DNA of 64,000 nucleotides from assembly GCA_002633005.1 (NCBI GenBank), contig NMRA01000121.1:794897-858896 (forward strand). The letters run 5' to 3'. Source of the stretch: Phoronis australis (taxonomy: Eukaryota; Phoronida; Phoronidae). Positions 1 through 12,000 of the stretch are shown piece by piece. Positions within the stretch are counted from its first letter, which is position 1, and the number at the start of each line of letters is the position of its first letter. The notes below the pieces were generated by a model. It was not told where the DNA came from, ran no database searches, and saw nothing but the letters and a program-made list of their open reading frames with translations. The translations under genes and the position numbers were made by a program.

Positions 1-360
1 CAGTCAATCACAATTAACAAGACTCAACTGACTACACAGTCAATCACAATTAACAAGACTCAACTGACTACACAGTCAATCACAATTAACAAGACTCAAC
101 TGACTACACAGTCAATCACAATTAACAAGACTCAACTGACTACACAGTCAATCACAATTAACAAGACTCAACTGACTACACAGTCAATCACAATTAACAA
201 GACTCAACTGACTACACAGTCAATCACAATTAACAAGACTCAACTGACTACACAGTCAATCACAATTAACAAGACTCAACTGACTACACAGTCAATCACA
301 ATTAACAAGACTCAACTGACTACACAGTCAATCACAATTAACAAGACTCAACTGACTACA
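1..360. repeat. 36-bp satellite, 10 perfect tandem copies
   Basis: A 36-bp unit beginning CAGTCAATCACAATTAACAA is repeated exactly ten times with no mismatch seen, then stops at base 360. The array is cut by the left edge of the window, so its true length is unknown. It lies within or 3' of the SYNCRIP gene (minus strand). The complete absence of divergence suggests recent amplification or homogenisation. Confidence 0.97.
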
Positions 361-1016
361 CAACTTTCCATACTTCATCTCATCATTACAACAAATAAAC
401 CTTGTCAGTTTTGCGCATGTAGTCGCAAAGAAAATCTCACGTGTCACCTTTTTCTTCCAATTCCATTTCAATTCGTTTTTTGACGTTTTGTCGATGATTT
501 TCTATCAGACGTCCGATCAGCAAATTTACTGCGAAACAATGCCTTAGTCTTCTTCTACACAGTCAAATAGCATATCGCGCTTTCTGATTCGTTGAATATA
601 ATGGCACTGACTCAACAGCCAATCACATTGCACGTAACAGATAAGATTAGGCAAAGCTGAGTAAAATGACCACGTCCTAGTTGCATTCGGGTTTTCACGA
701 TTTACATGAGAACATGAGAAAGTTTTTTTTCCAGAAATATATCTGCGGGAAAATTTCTGCACAAGAAATTAAAACCGGAATTTCGAACTGAACTATTAAA
801 AACTGAAATTCCAGCAAAAAACGGAAAATTTCCAAGTCTGAATTCACATAACACCACAACAAAGCAGACAACTTTACCTTTCTGAGTGCATGACCACCCA
901 CCTGACTTCAACCCACATACAAGATCCACCCCCTCCACAAATCAGAACCACATCAGACCCTAAAGATATGAGGGTGAGACATTGATCAGACCTACCAACA
1001 CAACTCAGTCTTCTCA
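361..1016. other. Non-coding stretch, nothing recognised
   Basis: A/T-rich DNA with short overlapping reading frames on the minus strand that have no recognisable domains. From about 990 it contains a roughly 56-bp direct repeat (a CAGACCTACCAACACAACTC-type unit) that leads into the duplicated block that follows. No C-terminal exon of the SYNCRIP gene was found here. Confidence 0.5.
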
Positions 1017-2704
1017 GCCACACCATCGCCTCACAAAACCATCAGACCTACCAACACAACTCAGTCTTCTCAGCCACACCATCGCCTCACAAAACCATCA
1101 GACCTACCACCCCTACTTACCCTCCTCCTCGGCCACCCCTTCTTAGGCCACCTCGTGTCCGACCCATTTCTCTCCTCTTGTTCGCTGTGTTGGGCTTGGC
1201 TAGCGTGACGTTCATTTCCAAATCTCCCAGTTTCTACAAGATAGACACATCAAAACTATGACAGGCAGCACAGATATGAACAAGATGGCCATTGAAACAC
1301 CTGTTCACCCACATTTGCTTCTGTTAGTAGTCCAGTTGGATTTTGTTGATAGTTTCAGGACTTTGCCAGTTGGCATATCGAAAACCATGTTTAAAAGAAT
1401 TATGCAATTGTATTTTTGGAGCACGGGAATTAATTATGCCTCTGACAAGATGTGTTGATTACTTTGTATGTTCATTTAATACGGTATGATAGTATAAAAA
1501 CAAAAATAACCTATAGTGTTTCAGCAAAATGGCAGTACTTGCACAACATTCAAACCAGATAACTTCACCTTGAAATGTTTGTTTTACATTTAAAGACAAC
1601 AAAACTCTTGAAAGCCCGTTCTTGTCAATAAGAACACGCATCTGACAATTATCACGATTCTTTGTGGTTTCCCACACAGTGAAGCAGAACCAAAAAAAAC
1701 ATCTCGAAAATAATAAAAATGGCCACTAGATGGCAGACTTTGACAAATCTATCTGAAAATGTAAAGATGTCGTTGTCTGCACCAAGTACGGGTAATTCAG
1801 TCTATGAGAGCAGTGCTGACAGTAAATGTGTACAAACAGATCGTTAATATCCACAATGANGCCACACCATCGCCTCACAAAACCATCAGACCTACCAACA
1901 CAACTCAGTCTTCTCAGCCACACCATCGCCTCACAAAACCAACAGACCTACCACCCCTACTTACCCTCCTCCTCGGCCACCCCTTCTTAGGCCACCTCGT
2001 GTCCGACCCATTTCTCTCCTCTTGTTCGCTGTGTTGGGCTTGGCTAGCGTGACATTCATTTCCAAATCTCCCAGTTTCTACAAGATAGACACATCAAAAC
2101 TATGACAGGCAGCACAGATATGAACAAGATGGCCATTGAAACACCTGTTCACCCACATTTTGCTTCTGTTAGTAGTCCAGTTGGATTTTGTTGATAGTTT
2201 CAGGACTTTGTCAGTTGGCATATCGAAAACCATGTTTAAAAGAATTATGCAATTGTATTTTTGGAGCACGGGAATTAATTATGCCTCTGACAAGATGTGT
2301 TGATTACTTTGTATGTTCATTTAATACGGTATGATAGTATAAAAACAAAAATAACCTTTAGTGTTTCAGCAAAATGGCAGTACTTGCACAACATTCAAAC
2401 CAGATAACTTCACCTTGAAATGTTGGTTTTACATTTAAAGACAACAAAACTCTTGAAAGCCCGTTCTTGTCAATAAGAACACGCATCTGACAATTATCAC
2501 GATTCTTTGTGGTTTCCCACACAGTGAAGCAGAACCAAAAAAAAACATCTCGAAAATAATAAAAATGGCCACTAGATGGCAGACTTTGACAAATCTATCT
2601 GAAAATGTAAAGATGTCGTTGTCTGCACTAAGTACGGGTAATTCAGTCTATGAGAGCAGTGCTGACAGTAAATGTGTACAAACAGATCGTTAATATCCAC
2701 AATG
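1017..2704 (+). repeat. Tandem duplication of about 843 bp joined by a single N
   Basis: Bases 1017-1859 and 1861-2704 are nearly identical over their whole length, with only scattered single-base differences and one-base indels. They are separated by exactly one N at 1860. Both copies carry a GGCCACTAGATGGCAG motif (about 1721 and 2564) of the CTCF-like type seen again at 11870-14220. The position of the lone N at the junction suggests two overlapping contig ends or haplotypes left side by side, not a true biological duplication. Confidence 0.85.
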
Positions 2705-2921
2705 ACCACAAGCAGATAACACCAGCCAACAACTTTACCTCAAACAACAGTTGTCAAAATCAGATATCCCAAAACAGTCAAGACCAACAAAAGTCTTGAG
2801 CATAAGCAATTAACTTCACTTCGCATTCCGTCGATGATGAAGAGAAATAGATTACAGTTGAACACATATAGAAATTATCATCAAGTAAACACTAGCTCAA
2901 CCAAATGACCTTCACCCTGAC

Positions 2922-3095
2922 CTGATTATCCAAGTCTTCCATGGCCGACACTGCATCTTCCCTCTTCTCAAAGTGCACAAAAGCATAATCTTTAATCTTC
3001 TTCACTTTCTCCACTGTACCATACGGCTCAAACTTGGTCTTGAGCATCTCTTCAGTCACATTTGAAGACAGGTTTCTCACATACAATACTTTCAC
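2922..3095 (-). CDS. SYNCRIP: SYNCRIP-like coding exon 7 (RRM3)
   Basis: 174 bp, 58 codons, acceptor TTGCAG. It encodes [19 protein letters not shown] and [19 protein letters not shown], the third RRM. The donor is probably CAG|GTCAGG (2916-2921), which is not a consensus hexamer but is the only one that keeps the frame up to the expected end of the RRM core. The following exons are left of the window. Confidence 0.9.
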
Positions 3096-6000
3096 CTGCA
3101 ATTTAGTTATGACATCATAACCAAATTCTGCTCATTGACATATGAAGCAACTGCTTCCACTCACCAGCTGCTGAACTACTTTGGGAATTAGTCAAGTCTT
3201 CACAAAATGTAAGCCATAGCACTAAAGCATGATTATAATTTACATCTGTCAGAATACTGCTACCCATAAGATATCTGCCATAGCACAGAAGTACAATTTA
3301 GTCATGTCAGTCACAATGCCCCTAAACGTTCCACCTGTAGTAGGGAAGCATGACTTACTTACGTCAGTCGCACCAATGCCCTGAGAAGATAACAGCTATA
3401 ACATGGATGCATGATTTAATGCATGGCTATCTCAGCTTACCTTGGCCATCGTCTCTGCATCTGGTTCTGGCTGAGGTTCAGCCCACTCAGCTGATGTTGT
3501 TATGTTACCCCAGACTTTGCACTTGCCAGACATTATCTTGCGTATGGCTGTAGATGCTGCTTTGTGATTAGCGAAGTCAAGGAAAGCAAAACCACGATTC
3601 TTAAGATTGTCATCAAGACTTGAATAGATAATGACGTCACTGAGCTCCTCTGAAGTTGAAATGACAAAGATTCAAGTTAGTAGTCAAACTCCAACCGCAA
3701 TTACAAATCTGAACAGTTGTACAAAGTTACACAACTATTCTTACACATTATGGTATCAATATCTGTTCATTTTGATGATACATACAACCTAAACACTCGA
3801 GTTGTTTGTTACTGTGTACATTCATCCCATAAACATTAAAAGGTTCCTGAAGTACAACAACATGCATTTTTAATGCAATTTAATTGATGAATAAAGTTCA
3901 TATCAAAAATCAAATCTTCGTTATTCTTTCACATTTTTTTGTAAAAAAGCGTTTTCCAAAGTTTATTTCTATTGGCTAACACACATCTGACGTCACTGAG
4001 GCTGTACTGTGGGTGAAGGCCATGTCAGAATAAACATTGATTAAGTAATTAGTAAGAATAGATCCATTTTGAGTTGCCCAAAATTTGTGCATGTGTACCT
4101 TTAAATCATGGGGTCAGACTTGTTGACATGTACTTTAACGTCAAAATCTATTTTTAGATGGTGTTTACAACTTTGGGTTCTGGAGTCAAAGTACTCTAGT
4201 GATTCTAGAAAATTCTGAGAACAAATTGTAACAGCCAATAATATGAGTGGATATGATCATGTGGTTTTTATTAGCCAATCACTAAATAAGTAGAATGTTA
4301 TATTATGGGCTGAAATCAACAAGATAATTAGATGAGCTATAGTAGTTGAAGCACAAAGACTTGCTACAGCGTACAGAGGAAATTGTACGACAGAGCCATC
4401 TCGTGGAAGATTCTATGAAGGATCTTGGCAAGGGCAAGGGTTAACGAACAGGAAGTTAACTAAGAGCTTGTCACTTGCATCGTGGGTAGTAAGATACTAC
4501 CTGAAGTGTTGCGTCATCAGCCAGAGACTGTGATCAGCAAGAAGAATCGCGGGTGGAAGAAATTGCCTGCAAGTGTTGCATCACCAGAGACGGTGACCAG
4601 CAAGTACACTGTCGCTATACAGTGTGTGTAGTTCGAAGATTCACCAACAGGACAGACCTCCAACAAGTGGAGAGTCCTAGCTTGGATAGCAGATAAGACA
4701 TTTGATTGTTTTGGTTGTTTGATTAAAGTAATCTTTTAAAGAGGGGGCTAGCGTAGTTACTCTTTGTAGTTGATTACTTAATTAACAATAGGTTTCATTT
4801 GTCTAATTAGGGGTTATCATATAACAAATTAATTATTGGATTTGATTATTCACTCTCCATCTACGCACAATCCCAAAGCATAGCTACCTTTTAAACAAAC
4901 CCACAGTCAATCTCTGACAGGCAATAAGCTTATTGTATATATTATGTATATAGCTCATGGGGTGAATGCTTCTCGGCTACAGAACTGTGCTTAATGTGTA
5001 TAATTCGTATGCGACCTCGGCTCCAAAAAGTTCATAATACAAGTTTACTGCAGTGTAGTGTTGACTATGTAGTGGAACGATGCCGTTCTCGGCACAGGCC
5101 AGAAAGGGCCGCGACTGCACAGCCTTGCCTTGGTGTAAGCTGTATAGCAAATATACAGCGGCCATTGCACCGACGTGGGAAAAACTGATCAAATAAAATC
5201 TGACACAAAATTAGTGTCATTAAAAATTACACTCTTCCTCGAGTAAACTAAATTATTTAAAGGAGCATGCCACCCAAAAAACAACCTAATTTGTATCAAT
5301 TTAGATCGAGTAGTTCTACTCCATAACGACACGTACAGTTGCGTTACCAGACACCTGACGGCAGACGGAAGTGTTGAAATTATCCAATGACGTCATCGGT
5401 TTCACACGCAGTCTGTTCAGCAGTTCACAACACGGGTTACTGGTGTCAGGTTATCGCTTGAAGTCATCATTTAACACCAATAAATCATCAAACTTCGATG
5501 TAAAACCCTTAAAAATACACCGAGTTCTTATAAAAACGTGTTGTTTTATTTCGCTCTTACAGATTTATTGGTATTTGGACACACCGTAGCCTGGCAAAGT
5601 TCGGCAGGCCAATAAGGTACGTAACAGGAGTTTGGGGTCTGTTCGGAGATAATTTCGAAGTATTTTCCATGAGATACAGACAGGAGAACCTAGATCTGTG
5701 TTGTTTAGACTAATGATTTTTTTGAGTTCTAAACGCAAAACGCTCGTTATCCTGGCTAGTGGCTCGGAGCCCGATCAAGTCCGTCGCGGCCGGCCGGATT
5801 GACTTCATTGTTANCACGGAGATGTTTCACGGCCTCATACTTGCTATTTACAGCGTACATTTCATTCTGTACTACCATGAGCCACTTCTTAAGCATTTTG
5901 GACTCTCGAGGAAGTAAAAACGATATACCGCTTTCCTCGCAGCTGCTTAGTTCGGACAAGCGGGAACGATGCACCGCAACATAGCGGCATTCACTCTGCA

Positions 6001-9000
6001 TATGAACCACTGACGTCGCTAGAGTCGTTTCTCACCTTCCTCACAGGTTAACGTGACACCTCTTGGCAAGGTAAGGTCGACCGCATGCGAGGCGATGTGG
6101 ATATAGACCGATTAAGACGGCAAAAAAGACTAAGTTAAATCGGGTGGCATTTTCCTTTAATGGTGTTGAAAAAAATTGGCGTTCTGCCGTTCACTCTGCT
6201 ACTAAAATCAGGGCTCGGAATGACCAATGGCGAAAAACGTGGAAATTTTTACGGCCCGAAACAATGCGCGAAGCCAGCCTTGAAAAAGTCGGTCTGGACC
6301 TTTTGCCGACAAAAATCGGGACTAAAAAAAAACGGTACCACCTCCGTAAGCGTGCGTCTGCCTTAGCTCGTCCGCCACTCCCACCTCCAAACATTTTTGG
6401 CTGCAGAGTTGTAATATTTGTCACCGCGGTTTACAATCCCACGAGCCGCCATTGAGGAAATCCACCACGCTATCCCAGATGCCCCGGCAATGTTGATAAT
6501 TTACGTTCCTCCAAAACATAAAGAGCAACTTCCGCTTTTTCGAGGTGAAAGTCGTCGGCAACGTGGCGGTAAGAAAGAAATTTGCAGTGGAAATTTTATA
6601 TCAAATCCGATTTTTTTAAGCGGAAATAATATGCGGACAGAACATTTGAAAGAAGCGGAAATCCACGATTCCGCGGAAAATTCCAAGCCTTGTAAAATTT
6701 GGGAGCGTTCTTTAAGGTCGGCTTTCGGCGTCATAACCTGTTGCCAGTTTCGTTATCCGAGTTGTTCTTCCAAGTATAACAAGCTATCGAACTGTTCTTC
6801 GAAGTTGCATACATGTCACAACTAGTTATTAGCGCTGATTTGATTTCCTTACACGTTTTTAGTATTTGAAGACGGGCTTTTTGGTAGAATCTACAAATGC
6901 TTGAAATGTTGGCGGATGCAGCATCACCGATGGAGCTCATAATTTGCATGTTGCATATAACCATCATATAGCTTGTTATACGGCATTTTTTGCTGAAGGT
7001 TCGGTTTTCAAAAAGTCACAAAAACCGTGTTCTTTTCCCGTTTATTATGAGAAACTTGACACTTGAGTGTACCTCAAAAACAGGCAAATGTATTCCGCTT
7101 CATCTGTTGTTACATTGGATAATTAGCCTTAAAAAGCAATTGGCTATTAAAAATAACTGTACTTTGTCCAAATAAAAAAATTTAAACGACTTCTTTGTTC
7201 TTCTTTGTTGATTTACTGTCGTTCTATATTGAGGGCAGTGAAGTGAGGTGTACAAAAACGTGATTTTTGTCCAAGTTCAAAGACTTATTTTTAGGAATCG
7301 CAGAGGTTTACCCAAAAAAGATATGCATTTGTGCTTGAATTGAACTTCGCTCTTTTATTTCATGCATAGCTAATATTGGTAAAACTTACCCCAGGCTCAC
7401 AATTTTGAAATGATCGGCCGCAGTGAATTTTCGAAAATGCCCTTGAGGCGTCGCTAGTAAACGGTCATAAATTGCTAATTTTGGTACATTCGGCGTCATT
7501 CTTGTACTTTGCACTGTGATGTAATAAGTCAAAGTCCAAGACACACTTTATGAATGGCATGACACAGGGCGAAAGGGTTAGCTATATCGGCTTTCATCTC
7601 AGAGCCTTTCGGTTCGAGATTAGCACAAATCAAAATGGCTGTAGCAGACGGCTTCAGATGTTTGTTTGCAGGAAGATCAAGCTATAAATGCTCAACAGTG
7701 GGCAAACAAAAAACCCGTTACCGGTTAATAAAATAATACGGCGAGCCTTATGAAACAAATTAAAGTGTCTGAAGACATTGAGAAATGGCAGTTGTTAATG
7801 AACCGAGGAGGATTTGAGCAACTTGACGAGCTCACAGCATGTCCCCGACACCGCTTGGACTTCGGCTTGGGGTTTCGGCCGAAGAAACACTGTTGTTATC
7901 CAGGTCATCGTGGACGAAGGGGTGGAGGCATAACTGCATCCAAGTCGAGCAGACCGGTGACCATGAAGTTCGCAAGTCTTGTAAAAAGTTTTAGAAATGA
8001 GATCTTACCCATTGGCACAGGTGAGGAATGTGAAAGCTACTAAAGCATTTAATTTTGTAATTATGATTCGTCTCTGGCATAGACGTAGTCATTGGTGAGG
8101 GGTTCAAGTGGATCAATTGCTCGCCATTGCATGATCATTGCAAAATAATCCCACCAGTGGCGAATCATTTCAATTTTGTGTTTATCTCCCTGGTCTCATT
8201 CGCCCCACCCCCACCCAGTACCTCAGCGTTGGCTCACCTGTTGAATACATCTGTGCCAGTGATGACTTATATAACTTTACACCAGTATTGAGGCAATCTT
8301 TGTTGATTTTAATTATCATGCAAGCACACTGTCCTACTGTATTCACCTAATTCTAGTTTGATGTCTCATGAGTCTCAGGCTGGAAATTGATTTAACCAGA
8401 AGGCAGAACTACTATAATTTACGGTACATATCAAATTTGCTTTTGCCAGCGAGTCTCTCCTGCTGGATCAAGGCCAAAATAATACCTTCTGACCGCTCAG
8501 AGACTCTTAGTCCCAGACACAGTGCATCCATTCACCCATGCAGCACAATATTAGTGGCGGATTTAGGGGAGGGGAGGCAAGGGGCCATGCCCCCCCTAAA
8601 ATTCTTCCAGATTCCATTTAGCAGTTCGAGGATGTGAATGTCTGACTGTCTGATGGGCAAAATCCTGGCTAAAACTCTGCCCTGGCCCTCCCTAACTCAA
8701 AATCCTGGATCTGCCTCAGCATGTGAGGGTAAGAAGTGTTTTCTGGATGCAGTATGGCATACCAGTACAGTCAGTATACAGGCCGTGATTTGCAATTCAA
8801 CTCGCCTACATACAATGGCTTTGGTTATCAGTGAAGAAAGGTCATCTGCTGTGATTGAGTCTTGAACCTGGTGTTGTTCTTGCGTCATAATCAATCATGG
8901 TAAGAGCTAATGTCCCTAGGCGAGTAAATTAGAGGCCTTCATACAGGCCAGACCATTTGAAGAACCATGCAGAAGTCACAACAGACTGGTGATGACAGTG

Positions 9001-12000
9001 ACCAAGTGGTATAAAACAGCAAATTTAGGTGACTGTTGCGTTGTAATACGTGAATGCTCCTGCCCAACCGAGATGAGACCAACTTCCAAAAGATTGAGTT
9101 AACATGGCACTGCACTCATTCTACAGTTTTTGCATCCACAGTGCAACGTGTGGCAAGCTTTTGTCCCGTTTCCTCACAGTTAGTCACCATCTTATATCCT
9201 GATTGTTATGTAATCCATTATCCTAACACTGGTAGTTAAACTTTTTATTCTTGCATTTTGGGTTACAGTGCTTCTCAAATCTTTGCAAAAGGACAAATAT
9301 TAGGCGTAAATGTCTAATAAGTGACAGGCCCTAGGGCCGGCCACCACAGTTTGTTTTTGTCGCACCATCAAGAGTAGAATATCTGTTAGTGATTTATGTA
9401 TGGTTCTTTGGAATTCTATGGAGAAGAATTGATAAAAAACTAGTCTGTTATTATAATTGCAACTTACTTTTTGATTGCAGCTATTTGTGGTAGTTGTAGA
9501 TTGTTGGTCTACAAAACAACGGAAACAACACTGTGGTGAGGGCACGTCATCTCAAACTTCAGGGGAATTGGTAAGTTATAATGGAAAACTGCCCCACAAG
9601 CTGTGAATCACTACCCAGTGGTATGAAGAGCTTGTTTTTTAAATTTACCATCATGTTACTAAAAATGTTATGACTATCAAATGATATTGACCCATTGTCA
9701 CTAATTGAGATTGATTCGCCGACTTGAGGAATGGATGAAGGAATGGATGTTCATACTAGTAGCTGGTGCGCTTACATACATGTAGTATAGGAGGATAAAA
9801 TAGTTGTCCATCAGCGACCTGTTTTTGACCCAACTTTTTAGCCCATCCTGAGCCTATGTTCGGGGTACTGGCGGTGAATCTTTGTCACTTGGTCATCAGT
9901 GAGTTGTTCTTATCTGTCATTCACTTTTTAGGTAAAAGCATTTCTTTGTTTTTGAATTACAATAAATCCTTGTTTTTAGGAGTACTGAGATGCTAGAAAG
10001 CATACAAAATTGGGAAAGGTTATGTTGTAAAGCTACCTGCCGACACCCCAGTCATCAAACTGACAACGCTGGAAGATCCTTGCATAACACATTCTCCAAG
10101 ACCTTTGCAGCCAGATACCTCAAGGTCTCAACTATTTCTCCGTAAGGAACCTGATTGCCATCTGTCATTTGGCTCCAAGACAGAGCTGGATGCCCACACT
10201 GAAGAAGGGTAGCATGAGAAGAAGCAAGCAGACAACCAAATAGTTTTTGACGGCATCAGACAAAAATGGGCTGCAATCATTTCTGGCATTACAAAAAAGG
10301 TAAACAATTTGTGCCGTAATGTATAACTTGAGCACGTAATTAAATATCCTATCCCTAGTATTCTGTTGGATGAATGTATTCATTTGTGTGTAAGCCCGTG
10401 GGCTTGGGTTACTCCAAAAAATGAGACTGTGCCTCTGCACACATGAACTTGTCTCGAATATTTGTACAAAAACCCATAAGGTTCTACAAATATTCAGGTG
10501 CGAACACAAATTTCAATTATGCTTCAAGTGATATACTAATCCATGAATGGTGGAAATGGTTCCATGTTCATGCCTGTAAATTCCAATTGCGGTCCTCTAA
10601 AACACAATCCTCAAACGAAAGAAATCTGCAGTTCCAGACCTTTGAACTCCACACCAGCTAAAAATGCTCGATACACTTGGACCAAACTCATGTCCTTGGA
10701 ATCGTGTTAGAAAGGAAGTTCAGATGAGAAATCTTCATGGAACTGGAATTTGGTGCTTGTGTAAGGAGATTTTACAATGCAAGAGTGGAGATTAGGAGCA
10801 CGGGTCTAGGGATTTGTATCACAGGGTTGGAGTTTGCAGAATTGGTTAAGGATTCGTTTGCATCCCATGATGGAAGTTTCCAGAGACAGCTCTGGTTTGA
10901 ACTAAGTGGCATGAAGAGTGGGCCCATACCCAAGCAAGAGGGTGTATGGGGCAGGTGAGTTCGTAAGTTAAATTAGTGTGTTGGCCATTGACTGGAGTAC
11001 TTGGCATTGCTTTGGAAAGTAGTATTGAGCAACTTTTTGTTTTGGCAAAGTGTGTTGGACGGAAATTAAAACATAAAAAAGCAGAAGTGCGTCACTCGAT
11101 TACATGTAATGTGCAATGCTAACTTGTCATATAAAAAACAACGGATTCCAACCCAAAATATGAAGCAAAAGCGATGCTTTTCAAAAATGGTGCTGCACTG
11201 TGTTTTAACAGTCTAGGAATGAAAATCAGTTTTTACTGATTTTCATTCTGTTAAAATATTTTTTAAATAGAAATGATCACAGCGAAATACAAAACCATGT
11301 CTGACATATGATGGAATTATCTTCCATGCAATTTCTTCATGAATACTGTGTTAGGTAGAAAATTTCAATGTTTTTTTTTTCAAAATGTTCGTTTCAGAGG
11401 CTAGCATTCAAATAGCAAGAGATCTTTGGTGTGTCCACCCTGGAAAAGGGTTGGGGACTGAAATCCTCAAAACAAGAGCAACGCAGAGAGTTGAAATGCG
11501 CTCACAATTGCACCGCATACGGTATCCTTCTAGGGTTGTTTATTGGTACCATGAAGTGGCCAGTAGAGGGCATATATGTAGTATGTTGTACTTTGCAAAA
11601 TGGAAAGGCATGGTCATTGTCTCCTCAATAGGCTAGGGGCAAAATGTGAGTGATCTTCATAATACAAGCACATCCTATACATCAGTTGCTTAAAGCACCA
11701 CAGAAACATAGAATTAAAAACAAATTTACCAACATACAAGATTAGCACAGCATTAGAATGCCAGAAACACATTTCTCCTTGGAACTTTTCCTTCATAGTC
11801 ACGAAGTAACACAAAGTATACACCTGAAGACCTATGAAAATACAGAGGTCAATGTAAAATAATTAAATTGCCATTAGAGGCATACCGGTAGTCAGAATCA
11901 TCCTAAAGTCGCCATCGTCCGTTGTCAACATCACATAAATACACTTGCTAAATTTAGTAAAGATCCTCCAAACGGTTTGGGAGATACAGCCATGGGCGTA

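Noticed and set aside
6418-6825. 135-codon plus-strand frame
   Set aside because: An overlapping long frame on the minus strand covers the same bases, and the region adjoins repeat-derived sequence; no domain is visible.
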